A DNA stretch of 64,000 nt from Halovenus carboxidivorans (lineage in GTDB: Archaea > Halobacteriota > Halobacteria > Halobacteriales > Haloarculaceae): contig NZ_WUUT01000001.1 of the NCBI RefSeq assembly GCF_009831575.1, forward strand, positions 269,344 to 333,343, given 5' to 3'. A program made the position numbers and the translations under genes. The notes beneath the pieces were generated by a model, which saw only the letters and a program-made list of their open reading frames with translations, ran no database searches and was not told the origin of the DNA. Positions 8,500-17,462 of this stretch are shown here, in pieces (the first letter of the stretch is position 1; each line of letters opens with the position of its first letter).

Positions 8500-9924
8500 A
8501 TGCGCCGACGTGCCCTCCTCACCTCGCTCGCGGCCGCGACGGCCGCCGTCGCCGGCTGTCAGTCGACGAACGACGACCCGTCCGGAGCGGCCGAACCCGG
8601 GTCGGGCCAGACCAGTCCGCCGGTCGAAGAGCCCGGCGAGCGGACAGCCGTCATCGACCTCGAAACCGGTCCCCGGACGTACGCGCTCTCGACGACGAGC
8701 TGGCACACCGACGACAACGGCCGGGTCGCACTCTGGTTCGCCCAGACCGCAACGCCCGATCACCCCCCGGTCGTCCGCGGGCTGTTCGAGAACAGAAACG
8801 ACTTCGAGAACACCTTCGACACCCAGTTGATCGCCGCCCTCGGCGACGGCCGCGGCGACCACCCGGACCGCACCGACGCCCACCTCCGGCTCGCCCCGAC
8901 GGAGCGCAACGACCTGGCCGAGGACGTTCCTGAACTCGAACGCGGCGACGACGGCTACTGGCGCGTGACCGACGCCGGCGGCTGGATGACCGACCGCGTC
9001 CGACTCGCGGCCGGCGAACGCCGCGGACTCGAATTCGCCCTCGTCGGCGGGGCAGACGTGACAGGTCGCCCGACCGGTCGCTACGAGTTCCGAGGATCCC
9101 CTGACTCGCTGCGGGTCGCCGTCTGGCACACGGCCGAACCGGGACCCGTGGTCGACTCCCGGTTCGCTGGCCGCGAGCCTCCCGCCCTCGAAGACGAGAG
9201 AACTGTTCAGTGGTATCACGAGGCAGACCCGACCACGCCGGCGTTCGTCCGGCCGTCGGCCGAACGGCTCGAACTCGACGGGCGGCTCTCCGTCGAGATG
9301 GTCAATCACAGCGACGGCACCCTCACCTGTGGACACTGGAACCTGTACAAACTCGTCGACGGCCAGTGGTTTCACGTCGATCCGTTCGTTCACACGAGCG
9401 ACTGTCGCAGCCTCCCACCCGGGGGCCGCAAAGAGTGGTCGCTGCGGGCGTTCAACGGCGAGGCCGTCCCCTGCAACTGCGGCGGCGGACTCACGCGGGG
9501 CCACCTCGGCGGCGGCGAGTACGCCGTCGTCGCCGGCTACGGCTCTCCGACCGACGCGAGCGCGGCGCTGATCGAACTCGTCGGTGAGCCGGTGACGCTG
9601 GCCCCGACCGAGGACGTACAGGTCGAACGCGACGGCGATACCGTCACGGTCACGGCCCCGCCGTACGGCGACGAGGAACTCCCGCCGGACGCGACGTACG
9701 TCCTGACACGTGCCGAGACGGCGGAGCGACGACTCGTCCCCGAACAGGTGATGCGGTCCGGCGACTTCACCGGTGACTGGTACGCGATCAGGAACATGCT
9801 CGCCCCCGTGGCTCCCGATGTCGAGCGGGTCCGCCTGCGGAGCGACGGGAGCGCGCTCGCTCTCCGCGACGGACCGCGGCGGTTTCGGTTCCGGGGGCAG
9901 GCCTACGAGATCAGGCAAGTGTGA
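8500..9924 (+). CDS. Putative secreted lipoprotein of unknown function
   Basis: 474 residues. It begins MRRRALLTSLAAATAAVAGC, an arginine-rich Tat-like signal with a lipobox Cys near residue 20. A Ser/Glu/Pro-rich acidic linker leads to a large beta-rich ectodomain. Two cysteine clusters stand out: GTLTCGHWNLY, followed by TSDCRSLPPGG and then PCNCGGG, which could form disulfides outside the cell. I do not recognise the family. An A/T-rich stretch (AAAATATTT) about 30 bases before the ATG can serve as the promoter, which supports this start over an earlier in-frame ATG at 8353 inside the previous gene. Confidence 0.7.
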   Translation: MRRRALLTSLAAATAAVAGCQSTNDDPSGAAEPGSGQTSPPVEEPGERTAVIDLETGPRTYALSTTSWHTDDNGRVALWFAQTATPDHPPVVRGLFENRNDFENTFDTQLIAALGDGRGDHPDRTDAHLRLAPTERNDLAEDVPELERGDDGYWRVTDAGGWMTDRVRLAAGERRGLEFALVGGADVTGRPTGRYEFRGSPDSLRVAVWHTAEPGPVVDSRFAGREPPALEDERTVQWYHEADPTTPAFVRPSAERLELDGRLSVEMVNHSDGTLTCGHWNLYKLVDGQWFHVDPFVHTSDCRSLPPGGRKEWSLRAFNGEAVPCNCGGGLTRGHLGGGEYAVVAGYGSPTDASAALIELVGEPVTLAPTEDVQVERDGDTVTVTAPPYGDEELPPDATYVLTRAETAERRLVPEQVMRSGDFTGDWYAIRNMLAPVAPDVERVRLRSDGSALALRDGPRRFRFRGQAYEIRQV

Positions 9925-9996
9925 TCCCGCCCCTCGGCCTCAGGCGGCGTTGCCGTAAGTATATAGGTCGGCTCGCACAACCGGCGTACGGAAGGT

Positions 9997-11325
9997 ATGT
10001 CGAAGACCACAGCATCCGAAACCGGGCCAACCGCCGCTGGTGAGGATGCCGACCCCGCGACGATCGAGGATCTCTTCGCGGATCTCATCACGCTCCGGGA
10101 GGAGGCCGACGACGAGGAGACCCACGAGGAGATTCTCGACATCAAACACCTGCTCGTCGAGGCCCACGACCGCGGACTGATCGAGTCCGGCGTCCGAGAT
10201 CTGGACGGCCGGGACGCCGCCGAGGCCTTCGTCGGTAGCGTGATCTTCGCGTCGCCGCTTCTGGTCGAGGGCGGCATCTTCGATATCGGCGCGTATCTCT
10301 TCGAGTTCACCGTGGCCGGGGTCCCGATCTTTCTGATTCTCAACACGGTCTTCGTCGTCGTGATGACCTACGCGCTGATGGAGTGGACCGGCCAGGACAG
10401 ATCGGAGGCGCGGGCGCTGTTCGGCACCGTCCCGGTCAGGTTGGTCATGACGCTGGTGATCTCGTTTCTGGTCGCCGCGGTGTTGATGACGGTCTGGGGC
10501 CGGGTCAACGGCTGGCGGTCGCCGGTCGAAGCGCTCGCCCGGATCAACGTGATCTGGACCGTCGGCTCGCTCGGGGCGGCACTCGGTGACATCCTCGCCG
10601 AGGACGAGGGGCCGCCCGAGGTCGCCCTCGAAAGCGCCATGCTACGAGCGGACGCACGGCTCTCGGAGCGGGACGATCTGACGGCCGTCGAGACACCGGC
10701 GGAGGTCAAGCGGATGAGCGACGGCGCGCTGATCGACGCGCTCCACCGCGAGTTCGACGACCTGGAAGCCGTCGTCGACGAATCCGACAACCGCGAGGAG
10801 GTCAACCGTCTCCGCGACGAGACCGTCGAGGCCACGCTCGACGACGTGTTCGGGGACAAGATCCAGAAGTACACCTCCCGGGACATCGCGGAGGCGTTCG
10901 TCGGATCGATTTTTTTCGCCATCCCGTTTCTCGTGGAGGACGGCGTCTTCGAGATTGCCGAGTTCTTCCTGTCCTTCCGGATCGGTGTCTTCCCGGTCTA
11001 CTTCCTGATCAACACCGCCTTCGTCCTGCTGATGATCCTGGCGCTGGTCTACTGGGCCGGCCCGCAGGAGGTCCAAGTCAACCGCCCCATCTTCGGGTTC
11101 ATCCCCCGGCGGATGGTCGGTATCGCCGTCGTCTCCTTTCTCACCTCGGCGGCGCTGATGACGATGTGGGGGCGGGTGAACAACTGGGCCGATCCGGTCG
11201 TGGCGCTGGCGCGGATCAGCGTCGTCTGGACCGTCGCCTCCTTCGGGGCCTCGCTCGGTGACATCCTCCCCGGCGAGAGTTCCGGCTCCGATATCAACGA
11301 CGAACTCCGGGAGATCGGTGACTGA
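9997..11325 (+). CDS. DUF2391-type membrane protein with two tandem copies of the domain
   Basis: 442 residues. The protein is an internal duplication. A hydrophilic region of about 65 residues precedes the first four-helix block (near residues 70-205), and a second acidic, probably helical linker precedes the second block (near 295-430). The two blocks match closely: DAAEAFVGSVIFASPLLVE against DIAEAFVGSIFFAIPFLVE, and MTVWGRVNGW against MTMWGRVNNW, each ending with ALGDIL or SLGDIL. The pattern fits the DUF2391 integral membrane family. Function is unknown. The charged linkers suggest cytoplasmic interaction segments. It is followed 43 bases later by a DHH phosphoesterase on the same strand. 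Confidence 0.75.
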   Translation: MSKTTASETGPTAAGEDADPATIEDLFADLITLREEADDEETHEEILDIKHLLVEAHDRGLIESGVRDLDGRDAAEAFVGSVIFASPLLVEGGIFDIGAYLFEFTVAGVPIFLILNTVFVVVMTYALMEWTGQDRSEARALFGTVPVRLVMTLVISFLVAAVLMTVWGRVNGWRSPVEALARINVIWTVGSLGAALGDILAEDEGPPEVALESAMLRADARLSERDDLTAVETPAEVKRMSDGALIDALHREFDDLEAVVDESDNREEVNRLRDETVEATLDDVFGDKIQKYTSRDIAEAFVGSIFFAIPFLVEDGVFEIAEFFLSFRIGVFPVYFLINTAFVLLMILALVYWAGPQEVQVNRPIFGFIPRRMVGIAVVSFLTSAALMTMWGRVNNWADPVVALARISVVWTVASFGASLGDILPGESSGSDINDELREIGD

Positions 11326-11368
11326 ACGGGGCCGGTACGCTTGTGCCCCGGGCGGCCGTAGCTCCCGT

Positions 11369-12382
11369 ATGTCGAACGTCGAATCGCTCCGCGAACTGCT
11401 CTCGACCGGCGAGGAACTCACCATCGTCTGTCACAACAACCCCGACCCGGACTGTCTGGCGAGCGCGTTCGCGCTCGGTCGGATCGCCGCCGAGGCGGGC
11501 ATCGACGAGCGACGGATCCTCTACAGCGGCGACATCTCCCACCAGCAGAACCGCGCGTTCATCAACTTACTCGATATCGAGTTGACCGAGTTCGACGCCA
11601 GTACGGTCCGAAACCGGCCCGAGGAGTCGCTTCTGGCCTTCGTCGATCACTCCGTGCCAGGTGCGAACAACCGCGTGCCGGAGGGCACACCCGTCGACAT
11701 CGTCATCGATCACCACCCGACCGAGGGCGTCGAGGGCCGGTTCGTCGACCACCGCGAGTCTATCGGCGCGACGGCGACGATTCTGGCGGAGTACCTGCGC
11801 GCGCTCGAACTGGATCTCGACACCCATCTCGCGACGGCGCTTCTGTTCGCCATCCGCCGGGAGACGCTCGGCTTCCTCCGCGGCGCGACCGAGGCCGAGT
11901 ACACCGCCGCCGGCTCCCTCCACGACGCGGCGGATCTCTCGCTGCTGCGAGAGCTCTCGAACCCGTCCGTGACGGGTGCGACCGTCGACGCAATCGGCCG
12001 GGCGATCGGCAACCGTATCGTCCGCGGGTCGGTGCTAATCAGTCACGTCGGCCGGACGAGCGAGCGCGACGCGCTGCCGCAGGCGGCGGATTATCTCGCC
12101 ACGCTCGAAGGCGTCGAGACGGCAATCGTCTTCGGTATCGTCGACGAGAGTATCCACCTGAGCGCCCGGTCGACGGACTCGCGGATTCACATCGGCCGGG
12201 TGCTAGACGAGGCGTTCGACGACGTCGGGAGCGCGGGCGGCCACCGGGAGATGGCCGGCGGGGAAGTGCCGCTCGGGATCTTCTCTGACGCGGTCGGCGA
12301 TAGCGCACAGCTAGTCGACATCGTCGAAGGGATCGTCACCGCCCGACTCAACAGCTGTCTCAATCTCCGCGCCGAGGAGTGA
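11369..12382 (+). CDS. DHH family phosphoesterase (NrnA/RecJ-like)
   Basis: 337 residues. DHH motifs in order: HNNPDPD at 22-28, FVDHS at 91-95, IDHHP at 113-117, then a DHHA1 domain ending with GGHREMAGG near residue 290. These residues bind two Mn2+ ions in DHH/DHHA1 enzymes, which cleave short oligonucleotides (nano-RNase), pAp or cyclic dinucleotides. The cofactor residues are complete, so I expect activity. It lacks the extra N-terminal TrkA or CBS domains of some archaeal relatives. The longer in-frame start at 11258 would overlap the preceding gene and was not chosen. Confidence 0.85.
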   Translation: MSNVESLRELLSTGEELTIVCHNNPDPDCLASAFALGRIAAEAGIDERRILYSGDISHQQNRAFINLLDIELTEFDASTVRNRPEESLLAFVDHSVPGANNRVPEGTPVDIVIDHHPTEGVEGRFVDHRESIGATATILAEYLRALELDLDTHLATALLFAIRRETLGFLRGATEAEYTAAGSLHDAADLSLLRELSNPSVTGATVDAIGRAIGNRIVRGSVLISHVGRTSERDALPQAADYLATLEGVETAIVFGIVDESIHLSARSTDSRIHIGRVLDEAFDDVGSAGGHREMAGGEVPLGIFSDAVGDSAQLVDIVEGIVTARLNSCLNLRAEE

Positions 12383-12386
12383 CCGC

Positions 12387-12536
12387 TCAGTCCTCCTCGG
12401 GGTCGGGCGATTCGAGGTTGACCTCCGGCGGGCCGCCGTCCCAGCCGTAGGAGAACAGCACGAACAGGATCGTTGCGAGCCCCACGAGGGCGAACCCGTA
12501 CACCACGAGCGATCGAAGCGTTCCGAACAGTCCCAT
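12387..12536 (-). CDS. Small single-pass membrane protein (49 aa)
   Basis: A short gene giving a 49-residue protein: start MGLFGTLRSLVVYGFALVGL, one hydrophobic helix of about 22 residues, then an acidic tail ending PDPEED. It has normal haloarchaeal composition and a clear start, and fits exactly into the gap between the DHH gene and the DUF2249 gene. The positive residues before the helix and acidic tail after it suggest an inside-N, outside-C topology. Function unknown. Confidence 0.55.
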   Translation of the reverse strand: MGLFGTLRSLVVYGFALVGLATILFVLFSYGWDGGPPEVNLESPDPEED

Positions 12537-12609
12537 ACTCGGCTCTCGGAGTCGGGGGCTCAAAGAGCTACTGCTTGGCGCTCGGCGGTGCCGTCGGCCG
12601 GACGCCGGC

Positions 12610-12846
12610 TCAGGCGTGGCGAATCTCGACGTGGAACAGATTCGGCTCGACCTGCTCGGTCTCGTGGGCGAACCCGCGCTGTGAGAGCACGTCGTACAGC
12701 GGCTCCGGCTCGAAACTGCTCTGCAACAGCAGCGTCTCTCCGGGCTCTAAGGCGTCGAGTTCGGCCATGATGTCGTCGAACGGCGCACCTTCGATCTGTC
12801 GCACGTCGATGGTCCGATCCGCATCGGCGCTGTCTACCTGGCTCAT
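12610..12846 (-). CDS. DUF2249 domain protein
   Basis: A 78-residue protein that is almost only a DUF2249 domain: IDVRQIEGAPFDDIMAELDA, LEPGETLLLQSSFEPEPLY and a final FHVEIRHA strand. This is a small TusA-like alpha/beta fold found alone or fused to hemerythrin and cupin proteins, often near nitrogen-oxide metabolism; the biochemical role is not established. The ATG at 12846 is preferred over a longer frame. It is divergent from a cupin gene 103 bases away, a pairing that may be functional. Confidence 0.75.
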   Translation of the reverse strand: MSQVDSADADRTIDVRQIEGAPFDDIMAELDALEPGETLLLQSSFEPEPLYDVLSQRGFAHETEQVEPNLFHVEIRHA

Positions 12847-12949
12847 ACCTCCTGCTCCGTCCCGGTGGGTCCTGTGGATTGTTCCGATTATGTTCGGTCG
12901 GGAGATGTTCGGGACAGCACACTTGCCCGGCAGCGTCGAACTGTGAGTC

Positions 12950-13252
12950 ATGCCAGAGCACGCGTCGCTCGACGACCTGGAGGCAGCGCCGCACGCCCGA
13001 CCGTTCGAGGCCGGCGAACCGACGGTGATCCGACTGGCGCTCGAGGCCGACGAACGCGTCGATCCGCACACCCACCCCGAGCGGGAGATCGTCCTCTATC
13101 TCCGGTCGGGACGGCTGGAGGTGGATCTCGACGAGGAGACCTACGACGTGGCCCCGGGAGATGTGGTTCGGTTCGACGGCCGGCGCGAGGTCTCGCCGTA
13201 CGCCGTCGAGGACAGCGAAGCGCTGTTAGTTCTCGCCCAGCGCAGCGACTGA
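12950..13252 (+). CDS. Small cupin domain protein
   Basis: 100 residues that form a single cupin barrel. Motif 1 is HTHPEREIVLYLRSGRLEV (two His and a Glu as metal ligands), and motif 2 is PGDVVRFDGRREVSPYAVED. In the second motif the usual metal-binding His is replaced, so metal binding may be incomplete. Small cupins can be sugar or amino-acid binding proteins, dioxygenases or sensors; no substrate can be named. Divergent from the DUF2249 gene, and followed 42 bases later by an acyltransferase gene on the same strand. Confidence 0.78.
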   Translation: MPEHASLDDLEAAPHARPFEAGEPTVIRLALEADERVDPHTHPEREIVLYLRSGRLEVDLDEETYDVAPGDVVRFDGRREVSPYAVEDSEALLVLAQRSD

Positions 13253-13294
13253 CGGGTCGCGTGTTTGAAGTCACTCCCCCCCGAACTGCGGGCT

Positions 13295-13825
13295 GTGACA
13301 GCAGCGGACCGAGACGAGGCAGACGCGAGGACGCCGAGTGACGACCGCCGCGACCGCGTCGACCGTCACCCGCGGCCACACGTCGGCACCTCGCTGGGGA
13401 AGTGGTACCAGATCAGAAATCCGCTCCGCGTCGCCGTCAACTACGCCGTCATTCTGCTCTGTCGGATCTCCCCGAGCCTGACGCTGAAACGCGTCCTCCT
13501 CCGACGCCTCGGCGTCACTGTCGGCGAGGGCGTCGCCTTCGGACTGGAATCGACGCCGGACGTGTTCTGGCCGGAACTCATCACCATCGAGGACGACGTG
13601 ATCGTCGGCTACGACGCGACGATCCTCTGTCACGAGTTCCTCCGCGAGGAGTACCGCACCGGCGCGGTCCACATCCGCGAGGGGGCGATGATCGGGGCCG
13701 GCGCGATCGTCCTCCCGGGCGTCGAGATCGGTGAGAACGCGCAGGTGGCGGCGAACTCGCTGGTCACGGAGGACGTGCCGCCGGAGACGACCGTCGTGGG
13801 GGTCCCGGCGGAACCGGAGGAGTGA
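13295..13825 (+). CDS. Acyltransferase with left-handed beta-helix (hexapeptide repeat)
   Basis: About 176 residues from a GTG at 13295; a TTG at 13265 in the same frame would add ten residues. After a charged head comes a segment with a hydrophobic or amphipathic helix (NYAVILLCRI), then hexapeptide repeats such as ITIEDDVIVGYDATIL, VHIREGAMIGAGAIVLPGVE and IGENAQVAANSLV, and the usual end ETTVVGVPAE. The His in CHEF is likely to be catalytic. The family (LacA/NodL/WbbJ-like) O-acetylates sugars or other hydroxylated acceptors. The acceptor is unknown. Confidence 0.78.
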   Translation: MTAADRDEADARTPSDDRRDRVDRHPRPHVGTSLGKWYQIRNPLRVAVNYAVILLCRISPSLTLKRVLLRRLGVTVGEGVAFGLESTPDVFWPELITIEDDVIVGYDATILCHEFLREEYRTGAVHIREGAMIGAGAIVLPGVEIGENAQVAANSLVTEDVPPETTVVGVPAEPEE

Positions 13826-13881
13826 GTTCACGGCGGATGCCAAACAGGACGGCTTTTATTGCTCGGCGGTAACAGACGAGT

Positions 13882-14286
13882 ATGGACTACGATGATATGC
13901 TCGACCGGGGGATCGACCAGACTCCCGAGATCGACGCCGACTCGGAGCGGTTCGAGGTGCCCGACCCGGACGTTCGCCAGGAGGGCCACGCGACCGTCTT
14001 CGAGAACTTCCAGACCGTCTGTGACGATCTGGGCCGGGAGGAGGATCACCTCCTGAAGTTCCTGCAGGACGAACTTGGGACGAGCGCACACATCGACGAG
14101 AGCCGCCGCGCACGGCTCACCGGCGAGTTCGACGCCCGCCGGATCGCGGAGGCCATCGACGCCTACACCGAACAGTACGTCCTCTGCTCGGAGTGTGGCC
14201 TTCCGGATACGAACATCGACCGCGAGCAGGGTGCAGAGGTGCTCCACTGCGCGGCCTGTGGCGCCGTCTCCCCGACCTCAACCTAG
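13882..14286 (+). CDS. Translation initiation factor aIF2 subunit beta
   Basis: A 134-residue protein of standard length for aIF2-beta. It has the N-terminal helix MDYDDMLDRGID, the central alpha/beta core (HLLKFLQDELGTSAHID, then RLTGEFDARRIAEAI) and a C-terminal C2-C2 zinc ribbon with CSECG and CAACG. It forms the aIF2 heterotrimer with alpha and gamma to bring initiator tRNA to the ribosome. An AT-rich TTTTATT about 30 bases before the ATG (near 13854) serves as the TATA box, so the mRNA is probably leaderless. The 3' end overlaps the convergent zinc-ribbon gene by 9 bases. Confidence 0.92.
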   Translation: MDYDDMLDRGIDQTPEIDADSERFEVPDPDVRQEGHATVFENFQTVCDDLGREEDHLLKFLQDELGTSAHIDESRRARLTGEFDARRIAEAIDAYTEQYVLCSECGLPDTNIDREQGAEVLHCAACGAVSPTST

Positions 14287-14457
14287 CTGTTTGACCGTCC
14301 GGAGGTCGTGTTCTGTCCGCATGAACTCCGAGAGCCGCCGGCTCGCGTGGCAGTTCGGACAGTGAAAGTTCGCGGTCGTCTCCGGTAACTCGGAGGGAGC
14401 CGTACGCCAGTTTTTGCCGCACTCCGGACAGAGCACGCGGACCTGTGTCTCTTCCAT
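14278..14457 (-). CDS. Small zinc-ribbon protein (59 aa)
   Basis: 59 residues starting MEETQVRVLCPECGKNW. Two zinc knuckles, CPECG and CPNCH, are 26 residues apart, with a basic, helical C-terminal tail (LRTVKQLG). This looks like the short zinc-ribbon proteins that are common and conserved in haloarchaea. It may bind nucleic acid or another protein. It lies between aIF2-beta and TFB, and overlaps the aIF2-beta stop by 9 bases on the opposite strand. Confidence 0.7.
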   Translation of the reverse strand: MEETQVRVLCPECGKNWRTAPSELPETTANFHCPNCHASRRLSEFMRTEHDLRTVKQLG

Positions 14458-14508
14458 GCGTGTCTATCACACACACTTCCGTCGGACAAAAGCGTTGTGA
14501 CCGGGGGG

Positions 14509-15492
14509 TTACTGCGCGACGGCGTCGGTCTCGACGTCCAGCAGTTCGTGATAGCGGTTCCGGATCGTCACTTCGGAGATGTCGGCGACCTCGCTCACCT
14601 GGTTCTGTGTGACCTTCTCGTTTGTCAGCAGTGAGGCGGCGTAGATCGCCGCGGCGGCCAGTCCGACCGGCGACTTTCCGCTGATCACTTCGGTCCCCTC
14701 GGCGCTTTCGAGTAGCTCTCGGGCGCGGCGTTCGACCTCCTCAGAGAGGCCGAGTTCGGAGACGAACCGGGGGACGTAGCTTTTCGGATTCGCCGGCTTG
14801 ACCTCGAGGTTCAGTTCCTGGACGATGTACCGGTACGTCCGGGTGAGTTCCATGCGGTCGACGCGGGAGACGTGGTTGACCTCGTCGAGCGAGCGCGGCG
14901 TCCCCGCCTGTCGAGCGGCGGCGTACAGCGAGGCGGTCGCGACGCCTTCGATGGAGCGGCCGGGCAGTAGATCCTCTTCGAGCGCTCGTCGGTAGATGAC
15001 GCTCGCGGTCTCGCGGACGTTCTCCGGGAGCCCCAGCGCGGAGGCCATCCGGTCGATCTCGCCCAGCGCCTGCTTGAGATTCCGTTCCTTGGAGTCACGG
15101 GTGCGGAACCGCTCGTTCCAGGTCCGGAGCCGCTGCATCTTCTCGCGCTGGCGACTCGACAGGGAGTTCCCGTACGCGTCCTTGTTCTGCCAGCCGATGT
15201 TCGTCGACAGTCCCTTGTCGTGCATCATCTTCGTCGTCGGTGCGCCGACGCGGGACTTCTGATCCTGCTCGCGGGAGTCGAACGCCCGCCACTCCGGACC
15301 GGGATCGATTTCGTTCTCCTCGACGACCAGCCCACACTCCTGACAGACCGTCTCGCCGTGTTCCGCGTCGTTGACGAGGTTGCCACCACACTCCGGGCAG
15401 ACCTCCGTCTCCGCTTCGGTCCGCTCGGATTCCGTCTCGTTCGTGCGTTCTCGTGTTCGCTCTCGACCGTCTGTCCGCTGTGATTCACTCAT
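14509..15492 (-). CDS. tfb: Transcription initiation factor TFB
   Basis: A 327-residue TFB. After an acidic/basic N-terminal tail comes the zinc ribbon (Cys32, Cys35, Cys50, Cys53 in CPECGG and CQECG), the B-finger/linker region (PEWRAFDSREQDQKSRVG), and two cyclin repeats. The C-terminal repeat ends with a helix-turn-helix (TQNQVSEVADISEVTIRNRY) that reads the BRE element. TFB recruits RNA polymerase to TBP-bound TATA boxes. Haloarchaea carry several TFBs, so this could be a general or a specialised one. The start at 15492 is 29 bases after a TATA box, fitting a leaderless mRNA. An earlier in-frame ATG (15597) would lie upstream of the promoter. Confidence 0.93.
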   Translation of the reverse strand: MSESQRTDGRERTRERTNETESERTEAETEVCPECGGNLVNDAEHGETVCQECGLVVEENEIDPGPEWRAFDSREQDQKSRVGAPTTKMMHDKGLSTNIGWQNKDAYGNSLSSRQREKMQRLRTWNERFRTRDSKERNLKQALGEIDRMASALGLPENVRETASVIYRRALEEDLLPGRSIEGVATASLYAAARQAGTPRSLDEVNHVSRVDRMELTRTYRYIVQELNLEVKPANPKSYVPRFVSELGLSEEVERRARELLESAEGTEVISGKSPVGLAAAAIYAASLLTNEKVTQNQVSEVADISEVTIRNRYHELLDVETDAVAQ

Positions 15493-15520
15493 GATGATCT
15501 CCTGTTGCCGTGGGGGCAAT

Positions 15521-15530
15521 CTATAAATAT
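15521..15530 (-). promoter_or_regulatory. tfb: TATA box of the TFB gene
   Basis: The minus strand reads ATATTTATAG here, a strong archaeal TATA box 29 bases upstream of the TFB start codon. The region upstream (15535-15600) is unusually AT-rich for this genome. This spacing predicts transcription beginning at or a few bases before the ATG. Confidence 0.55.
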
Positions 15531-15718
15531 GTCCTACGGGCTTCGTTAATGTATAGTTACTGCTACACACATATAAATGTTTTGCCTCTATTATCATCTA
15601 GAATACTCCCTGACGCCTTCTAACGGCAGTTTATCCGATTGTGGTACAGATTACCGTGGGCAAAAGGGATAAAAATCTATTGGTGGTGTATCGGCCTCTC
15701 TGCGGCGGCCGAATCTGA

Positions 15719-17314
15719 TTACTGATAGCGACCCCGGCCCGCGATCTCCCGGAGCTGTTCGAGCACCGCTTCGTCGCCGACGCGACGATAGGCCTCGACT
15801 GCCGCCTCTCCCAACCGCTCGCCGTCGCCGTCCGTGCTCTCCAGGCTCCCAAGCAGGACGTGCAGGTCCATCGCGTGGTCTTCCGGGTCGTTGCTGTCGT
15901 AGCCCAGGCCGAAATCGATCAGCGAGACGCGGTCGCCGACGCGGACGTTCCGCGGGGTGGGGTCGCCGTGAACGAGTCCGGCCTCGTGCAGCCGTGCGAG
16001 CTGTTCGGCCACCGTCTCGACGCGTTCGCTCGTGAGGTCGTCTTGCAGGTCACATCGGCCGACGTGCTGGAGCGTCAGCCGCATCTCCGATGTGTCGATA
16101 TCCCGGACCAGCGGCGTCGACACGCCCTGCCGGCGGGCCTCGTGTAACAGCCGTGCCTCCTGGCGCGTGCGCTCGCGGCGCAGCCGTTCGTCCAGTTCGG
16201 GATGGCGGTACGCGCGGCTGTGGCGGTGTTTCTCGACGCTGTCACCGAGAGTGACCGCGGACTCCGCGCCCTGAACGAACTCCTCGCGCTCGCGGGTGAC
16301 GGTCGCCTCCGGCGGACGCCAGGTCACTTCGACCTCGTCCGGGCGGAAGTTCGAGTCGATGCCCGACTCCGCGACTGGGACCGTCTGGCCGGCCCGGAAC
16401 ATCTTCGCGCCCAGTACGGCGATCATCCCCGCGTTGTCCCGCAGAAACCGGTTCTCCGGGACGAAAAACGACGCGCCGCGCTGCTCGCACATCGAGGTCA
16501 GCATCTCCCGGAGCCGTTCGTTCTGCCCGACGCCGCCGCCGAGGACTAACTCCTCGCTGCCGGTCAGCGCGAGCGCGCGCTCGGAGACCTCCGTGAGCAT
16601 CGCGAAGATGGTCTCTTGCAGGCCACAGCAGACGTCTTCGACCGGTGTGCCGTCGTCGTACTCCTGCTTTGCCGCGGACATGATCCCGGAAAAGGAGAAA
16701 TCCATCCCCTTGACGACGTAGGGGAGTTCGACGTACTCGCCGTCTTCGGCGGCTTCCTCTACCTTCGGGCCGCCGGGGTGCGACCAGCCGACGTGGCGGG
16801 TGAACTTGTCGATTGCGTTGCCGACCCCGGTGTCCATCGTCTCGCCGAGCACGCGATAACGGCCGGCCCGGTAGCCCAGCAGGTGCGCGTTCGCACCGCT
16901 CGCGTTCAGACAGACCGGCGCGTCGAAGCCGGCGAAGTGGCGACCGATCTCCAGGTGTGCGACCATGTGATTGACGCCGACCAGCGGCAGATCGAATCGC
17001 TGCGCCACCGCGCGGGCGCTCGTCCCGACGAGTCGCAGACAGGGGCCGAGTCCCGGCCCCCGAGAGAAGGCCACGCAGTCGAACGGCTCCGGACCGTACT
17101 CCTCGCGTGCGTACTCGATGATTCGCTCGATGACCTCGGGGAGGTGGTCGGCCATGTGTTCGGCGGCTTCACGGGGGTGGAGGCCGCCGCTGTCCGGCAG
17201 ATACGCCTCCGTTTCGATCTCCACGGAATCGCTCGCGCTGTCGTAGACGGCGGCGCTGGCGGCCCACGCCGTCCCCTCGATGCCGAGCACGCGCACGTCG
17301 CTGTCGGTCTCCAT
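15719..17314 (-). CDS. Kae1-Bud32 fusion: tRNA t6A threonylcarbamoyltransferase and its kinase partner
   Basis: 531 residues. Residues 1-340 are Kae1 (TsaD family): VLGIEGTAWAASAAVYD, the metal-binding HMVAHLEIGR (His116, His120), FSRGPGLGP and LVLGGGVGQNERL. Residues 345-531 are the Bud32 kinase: HGDPTPRNVR catalytic loop and LIDFGLGYDSNDPEDHAMDL. Together they belong to the KEOPS complex that makes t6A37 on ANN-decoding tRNAs; the fusion is known in several archaeal lineages. The ATG at 17314 gives the canonical Kae1 start. The gene is divergent from the threonine aldolase gene, with 148 bases between. Confidence 0.93.
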   Translation of the reverse strand: METDSDVRVLGIEGTAWAASAAVYDSASDSVEIETEAYLPDSGGLHPREAAEHMADHLPEVIERIIEYAREEYGPEPFDCVAFSRGPGLGPCLRLVGTSARAVAQRFDLPLVGVNHMVAHLEIGRHFAGFDAPVCLNASGANAHLLGYRAGRYRVLGETMDTGVGNAIDKFTRHVGWSHPGGPKVEEAAEDGEYVELPYVVKGMDFSFSGIMSAAKQEYDDGTPVEDVCCGLQETIFAMLTEVSERALALTGSEELVLGGGVGQNERLREMLTSMCEQRGASFFVPENRFLRDNAGMIAVLGAKMFRAGQTVPVAESGIDSNFRPDEVEVTWRPPEATVTREREEFVQGAESAVTLGDSVEKHRHSRAYRHPELDERLRRERTRQEARLLHEARRQGVSTPLVRDIDTSEMRLTLQHVGRCDLQDDLTSERVETVAEQLARLHEAGLVHGDPTPRNVRVGDRVSLIDFGLGYDSNDPEDHAMDLHVLLGSLESTDGDGERLGEAAVEAYRRVGDEAVLEQLREIAGRGRYQ

Positions 17315-17462
17315 CGCTTGCCCTGTGTTGGCTGTGCGGCAGTGAAGACCACTTCGATTCGGTGGGTAGCCGCCGTGGCTGGCGGCTCCGAACGACCCGA
17401 GTACGCTCCGCGAGCATCGGGAGTCCGACCGCATTTTTGAGTATCGAGACGGTACGGGGAGT

